From positions 1 through 23,517 of the forward strand of contig DASVCS010000077.1 in NCBI GenBank assembly GCA_036381495.1: a DNA stretch of 23,517 nucleotides. The letters are read 5' to 3'. Position 1 is the first letter of the stretch. Each line of letters starts with the position of its first letter. A program made the position numbers and the translations under genes. This document shows, piece after piece, positions 6,827 to 14,500 of the stretch. Source of the stretch: DASVCS01 sp036381495. Its GTDB lineage: Bacteria > Gemmatimonadota > Gemmatimonadetes > Longimicrobiales > RSA9. The notes below the pieces were generated by a model that ran no database searches, was not told the DNA's origin, and saw only the letters and a program-made list of their open reading frames with translations.

Positions 6827-7315
6827 TCATGCAGCCCGCGATGGCGGCTGCTTCATCCACTCCTCCAGCTTCCGCGCCAGCCCCTGCATACGCTCGGCAG
6901 AGAGTCCGAGCTGCTGGACGATGCCCAGCGTATCCCGCACGCGCATCATGCGCGTGATCTTCCCCGCCTCGTCCACTTCGATGAACGCGGCTCCGAGAAC
7001 GTTCAGCTCCTTGCCCGCGGTCGGCAGCGTCTCGCCCAGCATCTCGAGGTCGCCCCGGAACCGGACGTGCGCGCGGACCAGCGCCGCCGCGTCCCGGCCG
7101 GAGGCGACGATCTTCCTGCGCTCGACGCGGATGGACTCGTATGCGTCCATCGTGTCCGCCAGCAGGCGCTGTAGCTCCTGCTTTCCCGTGATCGGCGCGC
7201 CGAGCACTTCCGTCTCCAGCGAAACATCGTCGGCCAGCGTGTCGGCGACCGCCTGGACGTCCCTGGCCTCGATCGCGTCGAGCAGACGCTCGAGCGCGGC
7301 CCTCGCATCCGGCAT
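6827..7315 (-). CDS. SnoaL-like / NTF2-fold protein
   Basis: A 162-residue protein starting at ATG 7315, chosen because GAGGAGG lies at ideal spacing (about 7319-7326); the in-frame ATG at 7366 has no such site. Residues 3-110 show the NTF2-like pattern: the helix L-L-D-A-I-E-A-R-D-V-Q-A-V, then D-V-S-L-E-T, a central helix ending in R-R-K-I-V, and strands V-R-A-H-V-R-F-R-G and A-A-F-I-E-V-D-E-A-G-K-I-T. This is the usual architecture of the SnoaL/ketosteroid isomerase-like superfamily, whose members range from isomerases to non-enzymatic binding proteins. A C-terminal helical extension, residues 120-162, is added. No specific catalytic residue can be assigned. It is a lone gene. Confidence 0.75.
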   Translation of the reverse strand: MPDARAALERLLDAIEARDVQAVADTLADDVSLETEVLGAPITGKQELQRLLADTMDAYESIRVERRKIVASGRDAAALVRAHVRFRGDLEMLGETLPTAGKELNVLGAAFIEVDEAGKITRMMRVRDTLGIVQQLGLSAERMQGLARKLEEWMKQPPSRAA

Positions 7316-7389
7316 GTCCACCTCCTCTTCGGACCTCGCGTGCGTGGCCATCATCCTGCGAGCCACGTGCCAGGGTCGGGCGGCTCACC

Positions 7390-7785
7390 ATGCCCCCGCG
7401 AACGCGGCCGATCCTACCATGGCAACGCCCCCGCCGCTTCGTGCTCGGGCTGCGTCGTGATCGCGAGCGTATGCGCGGCCCGGACGTCGCCTACATCCGG
7501 CGCGAGAGGACCCTCGGCGCGGGTCCCGAGCGTCCGTTTCGCGGCGTCCCCGACCTCGCGGTCGAGATCGACCTCACGAGCGCGAAGAAGCCGGGTGGCC
7601 AGCAGCGGGTCGTCGACTACCTGGAAGCCGGCGTCCGTCTGGTCTGGGTGGTCGACCCGCGTTCGCGGACGGCGACGGCCTATCGTCCGGACGGCAGCGC
7701 GCGGCTGGTGCGCCCGGACGAGGCGCTCGAAGGCGAGGATGTGGTGCCGGGATTCCGGCTGCCGCTCGCCGAGCTGTTCGCCTGA
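7390..7785 (+). pseudogene. Truncated Uma2 family (DUF820) endonuclease-like remnant
   Basis: The readable part, from about 7470, matches the C-terminal half of Uma2 proteins: M-R-G-P-D-V-A-Y-I-R-R, then P-D-L-A-V-E-I, V-V-D-Y-L-E-A-G-V-R-L-V-W-V-V-D-P, and V-P-G-F-R-L-P-L-A-E-L-F. Uma2 proteins are usually about 190 residues with a PD-(D/E)xK nuclease fold; here the first 60 or so residues are missing and no upstream sequence supplies them. The segment after A-V-E-I is shortened, and the Lys expected before the Y-L-E-A-G helix appears replaced (G-Q-Q-R-V-V-D-Y). The gene is therefore probably dead. The first 25 residues of the open frame do not look native. Confidence 0.7.
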
Positions 7786-7867
7786 CGGCGGATCGTTCCG
7801 CGCGCCGGGGCGTAGGAACCGTGGATCCGCGCCGCTTCGCGCCGACTCCGCGTCCCGGGATTCGCCC

Positions 7868-9295
7868 ATGACCCGCATCCTCATTGTCGACGATGTCCTC
7901 GCCCTGGCCGAGCAGTATGCCTACGACCTCCAGCGGCTGGGCGGGTGGCGCGTGCGGATCGCGACCTCGGGTCCCGACGCGCTCGAAGCGCTCGCCGATG
8001 AGGCGCTCGACTGCGTCATCCTCGACCTCGAAATGCCCGGGATGGACGGCTTCGAGGTGCTGCGCCGGATGAACGAGCTGGGGGTCGATGTGCCGGTCAT
8101 CGTCTACACCGGCACGGGCGACTACGACCGCTGCGTACGCGCGGTCCGTCTGGGCGCGTTCGGCTTCATCGACAAGGCGGAGCCGATGCAGCGGGTGGTG
8201 CAGGAGGTGCGGCAGGCGCTCGATCGGGGTCGGCTGGCCTCGGAGGTGAAGACGCTGCGTGCGCGGCTGGACGTCGAGACGTCGCTCATCGGCTCGAGTC
8301 CGGTCATGCAGCGGCTGCGCGAGGAGATCCGCAAACTCGCGCCGATCCCGAGTCCGGTGCTGGTGCTGGGCGAGAGCGGCACGGGGAAGGAGCTGGTCGC
8401 GCGCGACCTGCACGCGCTGGGGCCGGGCGAGAAACAGCCGTTCGTCGCGCTCAACAGCGCCGCGCTCCCCGAGAACCTCGTCGAGAGCGAACTGTTCGGC
8501 CACGAGCGCGGCGCGTTCACCGGCGCGGACCGGCAGCGCAAGGGCGCCTTCGAACGCGCCGGCCGCGGCACGCTCTTCCTGGACGAGATCGGCGACCTGC
8601 CGCTCCCCGCGCAGGCCAAGCTGCTGCGCGCGCTCGAGAACCGCGAGGTCACACGGCTCGGCGGGGACCGGCCCGTCGCCGTCGAGGCGCGCGTCGTCGC
8701 CGCGACGCATCGCGATCTCGAGCGCGCCGTCGAGGAGAAGGCGTTCCGCCAGGACCTCTTCTACCGCCTCAACGTACACGTGCTGCGCGTGCCGCCGCTG
8801 CGCGACCGGCTCTCCGACATCCCCGAGCTGGTCGACCACTTCCTGGTCCGGCTCTGCCAGCGCTTCGGCATGCGCAGGAAGCGCATCGCGCCCGACGCGC
8901 TCGCGCCGCTCATGCGCTACGACTGGCGCCGCAACAACGTGCGGGAGCTGCGCAACGCGGTCGAGCGCATGCTCATCGCATCCGATGGCGCCACCATCGA
9001 AGGCGACGACGTGCCCGCCGAGATCGTGGAGGGCGGGGCGGCGCGCGCCGGTGCCGCGGGCTCGGGTCGCGCCGGGCCGCCGGGCGCGGACGGGTCCCAC
9101 CCGGGGGAGGCCGGGCGGCCGCGCACGTTCCAGGAGCGCAAGGCCGAGGCGGAGCGCGCCATCGTCCTCGAAGCGCTACACGCCCACGACTGGCACATCA
9201 CGCAAACCGCCGAGGCGCTCGGCCTGGCCGACCACGCCAGCCTGCTCAAGATCATGCGACGGCTGGGGGTGCGAAGGGAGGGGGAGGGCGCGTAG
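7868..9295 (+). CDS. Sigma-54-dependent response regulator (NtrC family)
   Basis: A 475-residue protein with the full NtrC architecture. Receiver domain, residues 1-120: acidic pocket D8-D9, phospho-acceptor D53, K103. AAA+ domain, about 138-370: Walker A G-E-S-G-T-G-K-E at 168-175, intact G-A-F-T-G-A loop at 215-220 that contacts sigma-54, Walker B F-L-D-E-I-G-D around D239-E240, sensor A-A-T-H-R, and arginine-finger F-R-Q-D-L-F-Y-R. A Gly/Pro/Ala-rich linker leads to a C-terminal Fis-type helix-turn-helix (I-T-Q-T-A-E-A-L-G-L ... S-L-L-K-I-M-R-R-L-G). It should therefore activate sigma-54 promoters on phosphorylation. No histidine kinase is adjacent, so the partner is unknown. The ribosome site is weak; ATG 7868 is set by the start of the receiver domain. 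Confidence 0.92.
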   Translation: MTRILIVDDVLALAEQYAYDLQRLGGWRVRIATSGPDALEALADEALDCVILDLEMPGMDGFEVLRRMNELGVDVPVIVYTGTGDYDRCVRAVRLGAFGFIDKAEPMQRVVQEVRQALDRGRLASEVKTLRARLDVETSLIGSSPVMQRLREEIRKLAPIPSPVLVLGESGTGKELVARDLHALGPGEKQPFVALNSAALPENLVESELFGHERGAFTGADRQRKGAFERAGRGTLFLDEIGDLPLPAQAKLLRALENREVTRLGGDRPVAVEARVVAATHRDLERAVEEKAFRQDLFYRLNVHVLRVPPLRDRLSDIPELVDHFLVRLCQRFGMRRKRIAPDALAPLMRYDWRRNNVRELRNAVERMLIASDGATIEGDDVPAEIVEGGAARAGAAGSGRAGPPGADGSHPGEAGRPRTFQERKAEAERAIVLEALHAHDWHITQTAEALGLADHASLLKIMRRLGVRREGEGA

Positions 9296-9402
9296 CTTTC
9301 GGCCTCCCATGCCTGACCCCCGGATCGTGCGCGGCGGGCACGGCTCGACGGGATGACGGTGGGACCGGCGACGCGGCGGGAGCCGTTCGGCCGGGCGCCC
9401 TC

Positions 9403-9446
9403 GCATAGCAGTCTGGAGCAAGACCGGAAAACGGGGCCTGGTCCGC
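9403..9446 (+). repeat. Dispersed repeat, forward copy upstream of the DUF4157 gene
   Basis: These 44 nt match 11302-11345 at 40 of 44 positions and end in AAACGGGGCCTGGTCCGC. The reverse complement of that core occurs twice after the DUF4157 gene. The repeat ends about 40 nt before the DUF4157 start. Its last seven bases (9440-9446) can pair with GCGGACC (9455-9461) to form a hairpin in the presumed leader. The rest of 9296-9486 shows no gene. Confidence 0.85.
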
Positions 9447-9486
9447 GACGCGGGGCGGACCGGCTCGCGATCCGCAGGAGAGGACA

Positions 9487-11121
9487 ATGAGCGTCAGAGC
9501 CGTAGCGGGCCCGCGGTCCGTGAAAGACCATCGGCGGACGTCCGCGGATCGGGTTCGGCACGCGGCCGCGGCCGCGCCGGCGACCGCCCCCCTGTTGTCG
9601 CTGCAAACGGCGATCGGGAATCGAGCGGCGGCATCCGTCCTGGCGCGGTCGCGGCGACCGGCGCCGGACTCCGGTCGCCGCGCGGCGGACCGGTCGGGCG
9701 CCGCGGAAACGCCGCCGGCGGTGCGCGAGGCGCTCGCCGCGCCCGGCCGGCCGCTGGCTCCGGCCACACGCGCGCTCCTCGAGGCGCGGCTCGGCCACGA
9801 CTTCGGCGAGGTCCGGGTGCACACCGGACCCGAGGCGGAGGCGGCGGCCGCCGCGTTGAACGCGCGCGCGTTCACCGTAGGGCGGGACGTCGTCTTCAAC
9901 AGGCGCGAATACGAGCCCACATCGCAACCGGGGCTCCGGCTCCTCGCCCACGAGCTGGTGCACACGGTGCAGCAGGGCGAGGTGCGCGGCGGGCTGCCGG
10001 CGAGATTGCCGATCGGCCGGGATGCCGACAGCGACGAGCGGGAGGCGGATCGGGCGGCGCGTGCCGTCGCGGGCACGGGGTTTCGGACGGGGAGCGGCGG
10101 CCGGCCCGAGGCCGCGCCGCATCTGCCGTCGGCGGCGACGTCGGCGTCGGCCCGCCGGCTCGCCGCGCCGCGCATCCAGCGTTTTCCCCTGCCGAATCCC
10201 GGCGTCATCATCGAATACGGCGGCCCCCTCATGGCGGCCCGGACGGCGGCAACGAGGGCCGCGTACAGCCAGGCCGTAGCCCAGCTCCAGAACATCAACG
10301 CGACGCTCCACCGTTATCTCGCGGCCGTCACACCGGGCGCGGGCCCGACTCCCATCAAGACCGGCCAACTGACCACCACGGACACACCGCCCGTGACGCT
10401 GCGGTTCACCTTCAATCTCGACGTCCAGTTCACGTCCCTCCCGGCCGGCAGGTTCGCCGAGTTCGACGGCGGTACGCCCTCGCTCACGGGCGCGGGCAAC
10501 GCGAGGACAATGGTCGCGAACATGGTCATGAGGATCGCCTCCCCGATGCCGACCTCGGGTGGCGGCTCGCTCGCGGCGAGCCTGTATCACGAAGGGCTGC
10601 ACATGCTTCTCTTCATGGAGGATCTGCTTCCCACCAACCCGCCGTCCCCGCACATGGCGGCGCTGATGAACTACCGCCGGATCGCCCGCGGGCACCCGAA
10701 CCACGCACGACTCCTGGCCGAGCTCGAGATCTTCATCGAGCTGGACCTGCAACGACGCCATCTGACGCCGCCAGCCGATTACGCGCGACAGGGCGCCCAG
10801 GAGATCATGGCACACGTGATCGAGGAGAAGTACGTCTTCGATCAGGAGCGACGGCAGTTCAACACACAGATCACCAACCGCAGCCTCGCACTCACTTACG
10901 TGCTGGACGGGTTCCGGTCGTTGGGCGTACAGGCCACCGCGACGGACCGCGACGTGGTCGGCATCGTCAACCGGCTGACGGCGATCCTGGATGAGATCGA
11001 CCGGCAGCTCCGCCCGCGCCCCGCCCCGGCAACGCCCGCAGCGCCCGCGGCGCCCGCAGCGCCGGCGCAGCCTCCGGCGGCGCAGCCTGCCGCGCCTCCG
11101 GCTCGCCCGCCGTCGCCCTGA
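9487..11121 (+). CDS. DUF4157 (eCIS core) domain protein with a second HExxH domain; putative toxin-like effector
   Basis: A 544-residue protein. The N-terminus has an L-L-S-L-Q-T-A-I-G-N-R-A motif (residues 36-47), common at the front of DUF4157 proteins. The DUF4157 domain covers about 78-165: F-G-E-V-R-V-H-T-G, F-T-V-G-R-D-V-V-F, L-L-A-H155-E-L-V-H159-T-V-Q-Q, with the usual acidic E-R-E-A-D segment at 184-188. A separate domain, about 240-505, contains a second zinc-protease-like motif, Y-H368-E-G-L-H372, with candidate third ligands among E412-E418 or E439. A Pro/Ala-rich tail ends the protein. DUF4157 is associated in many genomes with extracellular contractile injection systems, where the C-terminal part varies and is often a toxin. 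Here no eCIS structural genes are visible. AGGAGAGG (9477-9484) precedes ATG 9487. Protease activity of either motif is inferred. Confidence 0.85.
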   Translation: MSVRAVAGPRSVKDHRRTSADRVRHAAAAAPATAPLLSLQTAIGNRAAASVLARSRRPAPDSGRRAADRSGAAETPPAVREALAAPGRPLAPATRALLEARLGHDFGEVRVHTGPEAEAAAAALNARAFTVGRDVVFNRREYEPTSQPGLRLLAHELVHTVQQGEVRGGLPARLPIGRDADSDEREADRAARAVAGTGFRTGSGGRPEAAPHLPSAATSASARRLAAPRIQRFPLPNPGVIIEYGGPLMAARTAATRAAYSQAVAQLQNINATLHRYLAAVTPGAGPTPIKTGQLTTTDTPPVTLRFTFNLDVQFTSLPAGRFAEFDGGTPSLTGAGNARTMVANMVMRIASPMPTSGGGSLAASLYHEGLHMLLFMEDLLPTNPPSPHMAALMNYRRIARGHPNHARLLAELEIFIELDLQRRHLTPPADYARQGAQEIMAHVIEEKYVFDQERRQFNTQITNRSLALTYVLDGFRSLGVQATATDRDVVGIVNRLTAILDEIDRQLRPRPAPATPAAPAAPAAPAQPPAAQPAAPPARPPSP

Positions 11122-11134
11122 CCGGGCACTGCCC

Positions 11135-11208
11135 CGCCTCATAGGCGGACCCGCCTCATAGGCGGACCAGGCCCCGTTTCGCCTCATAGGCGGACCAGGC
11201 CCCGTTTC
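11135..11208 (-). repeat. Dispersed repeat, inverted tandem copies after the DUF4157 gene
   Basis: Two perfect 28-bp tandem units (11152-11179 and 11180-11207) each read CGCCTCATAGGCGGACCAGG then CCCCGTTT, preceded by a 17-bp partial unit (11135-11151). The core GCGGACCAGGCCCCGTTTC (11162-11180, 11190-11208) is the exact reverse complement of the forward copies at 11327-11345 and 11354-11372. Starting 14 nt after the DUF4157 stop, it may also serve as a 3' end signal. Confidence 0.9.
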
Positions 11209-11301
11209 TCGGAATCGGCCCGACCCGGCATGGGAATGGCGCGTGCTTTCCGCCCCGCCGCGGGCACGGCGCCCCCAATCCCCCCGCGTCCCGGCTACCC
11301 T

Positions 11302-11379
11302 GCATGGCAATTTGGAGCAAGACCGGGAAACGGGGCCTGGTCCGCAACGAACGGAAACGGGGCCTGGTCCGCAACGAAC
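11302..11379 (+). repeat. Dispersed repeat, forward copy with 27-bp tandem duplication, upstream of the S41 gene
   Basis: Positions 11302-11345 are the copy matching 9403-9446. The 27-bp unit starting GGAAACGGGG (11326-11352) is repeated exactly at 11353-11379. Because 27 is a multiple of three, the repeat stays open and falsely extends the S41 frame upstream to 11304. Confidence 0.9.
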
Positions 11380-11404
11380 CCTCGCGCGTCGCGACCCGCC
11401 CGGG

Positions 11405-11410
11405 TATTAT
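11405..11410 (+). promoter_or_regulatory. Candidate -10 element of the S41 protease gene
   Basis: TATTAT (5 of 6 to consensus) stands out in very GC-rich surroundings, 95 bp upstream of the start. I see no convincing -35 at 16-18 bp, so it may be weak, activator-dependent or used by another sigma factor. The remainder of 11122-11504 is repeats (described separately) and untranslated leader. Confidence 0.4.
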
Positions 11411-11504
11411 GTCCGCAGCGTTCTCCAACGTCCGCCGGCCCGGTCGGCGGCCGCCCGTCGGCGCCGGCCGCGGCTCCAGTTTTCCCCGAAGCACGGGAGC
11501 GACA

Positions 11505-14500
11505 ATGAACCCGCTCGTCTCGCGCGGGGGCGCGCGCTGCGCCGCCGCCTTCCGCCTCGCCGCCTTTCTCGTCTCGATCATCGCGCTCTTCGTGCTCGCG
11601 ACGGCCGCGGCCGCGCAGGGCACGCGGCTGTTGCGCGAGCCGACCGTGAGCGACACGCACATCGTGTTCGTCTACGCGAACGATCTCTGGATCGTGGGTC
11701 GGGAGGGCGGCGAGGCGCGGCGGCTCACGAGCCACGAGGGTGAGGAGACCATGCCGCACTTCTCGCCGGATGGGCGCCACATCGCGTTCACGGGGGAGTA
11801 CGGCGGCAACGCCGATGTGTACGTGATCCCGGCGGAAGGCGGCCAGCCGCGGCGCCTGACGTGGCACCCGGGCGCGGACATCGTGCAGGGGTGGACGCCG
11901 GACGGCTCGGCAGTGCTGTTCAGCTCGGGCCGCGAAGGGCACCCCACGGCGCGCCGCAAGTTCTTCACGGTGCCGATCGACGGCGGCCTCCCCGAGGCGC
12001 TCGCGATCCCACAGGCGTGGACCGGCGAGCTCTCGGCGGACGGCCGCTTCGTGGCGTACCAGGAGTTCGGCTTCTTCGATCCCGAGTGGCGCAACTACCG
12101 GGGCGGCCAGGCGCAGCCGATCCGGATCGTGAGCATGGACGACTATTCGCTCGTGACGGCGCCGTGGGATGGCGAGCGCCAGATGGAGCCGGTCTGGCTC
12201 GACGGCGTCGTCTACTTCCTCTCCGAGCGCGACTGGGCGAGCAACATCTGGTCGTTCGACCCGCGCACGGGCGAGCTGCGGCAGCGCACGTTCCACACGG
12301 ACTTCGACGTGAAGAGCCTGGACGCGGGCGGCGGCGTGATCGTCTACGAGCAGGGCGGCTGGCTGCACCTGCTGGACCCGGCGACGGATGAGACGCGCCG
12401 TCTCGAGATCGAGGTGCGCGGCGACATGAACTGGGCGCGGCCGCGCTGGGTCGAGATCGAGCCGCGGCGCATCGCGAACGCGTCGCTCTCGCCGACGGGG
12501 AAGCGTGCGGTCTTCGAGGCGCGGGGCGAGATCTTCACGGTGCCGGCGGAGCACGGCGACTGGCGGAACCTCTCGACGAGTTCGGGGGCGGCGGACCGGT
12601 TTCCGGTCTGGTCGCCCGACGGCTCGCGCATCGCGTGGTTCTCGGATGCGAGCGGCGAGTACCGGCTCGTGATCCGGGACCAGAAGGCGCTCGAAGAGCC
12701 GCGCGTGATCGCACTGCCGAACCCGACGTTCTACTACCGGCCCCAGTGGTCGCCCGACGGCCGCTACATCGCGTACACCGACGCGGACATGAATCTGTGG
12801 TACGTGGATGTCGAGTCGGGCGAGGCGACGAAGGTGGACACCGAGCGGCATGCGTACCCCGAGCGCAGCATGGAGCCGGTCTGGTCGCCGGACTCGCGCT
12901 GGATCGCGTACGCGCGGCGGCTGGACAGCCACCTGCGCGCGATCTTCGTGCACGACGTGGCGACGGGCGAGACGCACCAGGTCACGGACGGCATGGCGGA
13001 CGCGATCAGCCCCGCGTGGGATGCGAGCGGCAAGTACCTCTACTTCCTGGCCAGCACGGACTTCGCGCTCAACGTCGGCTGGCTGGACATGAGCTCGTAC
13101 GACCGCCCGGTCAGCCGCGCGGTCTACCTGGCCGTGCTCGCCGCGGACGAGCCCTCGCCGCTGCTGCCGCGCAGCGATGAGGAGCCGGCCACGCGCGCGG
13201 ATTCCGCTTCGCAGGGCGACGAGGGCGATGAAGGCGACGAAGGCGGGGCGGGCCGCGGCGCCGGGGGCGGCGACGTCGTCGTCCGCATCGACTTCGAGGG
13301 GCTGGACCAGCGGATCCTGGCGCTTGGCGTGCCGGAGCGGGACTACGTGGGGCTGCTCGCGGGGCCCGCGGGCACGATCTTCTACGCGGAGCGCATCCCG
13401 AACGAGCAGGGGCTGACGCTCCACCGCTACACCTTCGAGAAGCGCGAGGCGGAGACCTTCCTCTCGCCGATCCAGACGGCGAGTCTCTCGAAGGACCGTA
13501 AGAAGCTGCTCTACCGCAGCGGCACGCGCTGGGGGATCGTGGACACGAAGGGCTCGGCCAAGGTCGGCGATGGCGCGCTCGCGCTGAACGGGCTGCGCAT
13601 GAAGCTGGATCCGCGCGCCGAGTGGCGGCAGATCTTCCGCGAGGGTTGGCGCTTCCAGCGGGACTACCTCTACGTCGACAACGTGCACGGCGCGCCGTGG
13701 GACCAGATCTACGAATGGTACCGTCCGTGGATCGAGCACGTGCGGCACCGCTCGGACCTGAACTACGTGCTCGACATCCTGGGCGGTGAAGTCTCGATCG
13801 GGCACTCGTACACCTCCGGCGGAGACTTCCCGGACATCGAGGCGGTGCCGACCGGGCTGCTCGGCGCGGACCTCGAGGCGAGTCAGGGGCGGTACCGCAT
13901 CCGCAGGATCTACACGGGCGAGAGCTGGAACCCGGAGCTGCGCGCCCCGCTGAGCGGTCCCGGGATCGACGTCTCGGAGGGCGACTACATCCTGGCCATC
14001 AACGGCGTCGATCTGCGGGTGCCGGACAATCCCTACCGGCTGCTCGAAGGGACCGCCGACCGGCAGACCGTCCTGCTCGTGAACGACCGGCCCACCACGG
14101 AGGGCGCCCATGAGGTCGTGGTCGTGCCCACGCGCAGCGAAGGCGGGTTGCGCACCCGCGCCTGGATCGAGGCCAACCGCCGCAAGGTGGACGAGCTCTC
14201 CGACGGCCGGCTGGCCTACGTCTGGCTGCCGAACACGGCGGAGGCCGGTTACGAGGCCTTCAACCGCTACTACTTCGCGCAGCAGGACCGGAAGGGCGCC
14301 GTCATCGACGAGCGCAACAACGGCGGCGGCTCCGCGGCCGACTACATGGTCTACATCATGAGCCGCAAGCTCCAGGGCTACTTCAGCAGCCCGGTCGGCG
14401 ACCGCGCGCCGTTCACGCTCCCCGAGGCCGGGCTGTGGGGGCCGAAGGTCATGGTCATCAACGAGAGCGCCGGCTCCGGCGGCGACCTGCTCCCCTACCT

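Noticed and set aside
9290..9300. TAGCTT near 9293 as a promoter -10 for the DUF4157 gene
   Set aside because: It coincides with the response regulator's stop codon, has no -35 at the right distance and lies almost 200 bp from the gene.
9403..11208. Insertion sequence
   Set aside because: Inverted repeats flank the DUF4157 gene, but the gene encodes no transposase and no target-site duplication could be recognised, so only a repeat-bounded cassette is claimed.
8917..11310. Minus-strand open frame of about 797 codons
   Set aside because: It runs antisense through the end of the response regulator, the whole DUF4157 gene and the repeats; its apparent internal peptide repeats are only the translated intergenic repeat.
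11135..11379. CRISPR array
   Set aside because: Units of 27-28 bp are directly abutting with no spacers, occur in both orientations and lie without cas genes.
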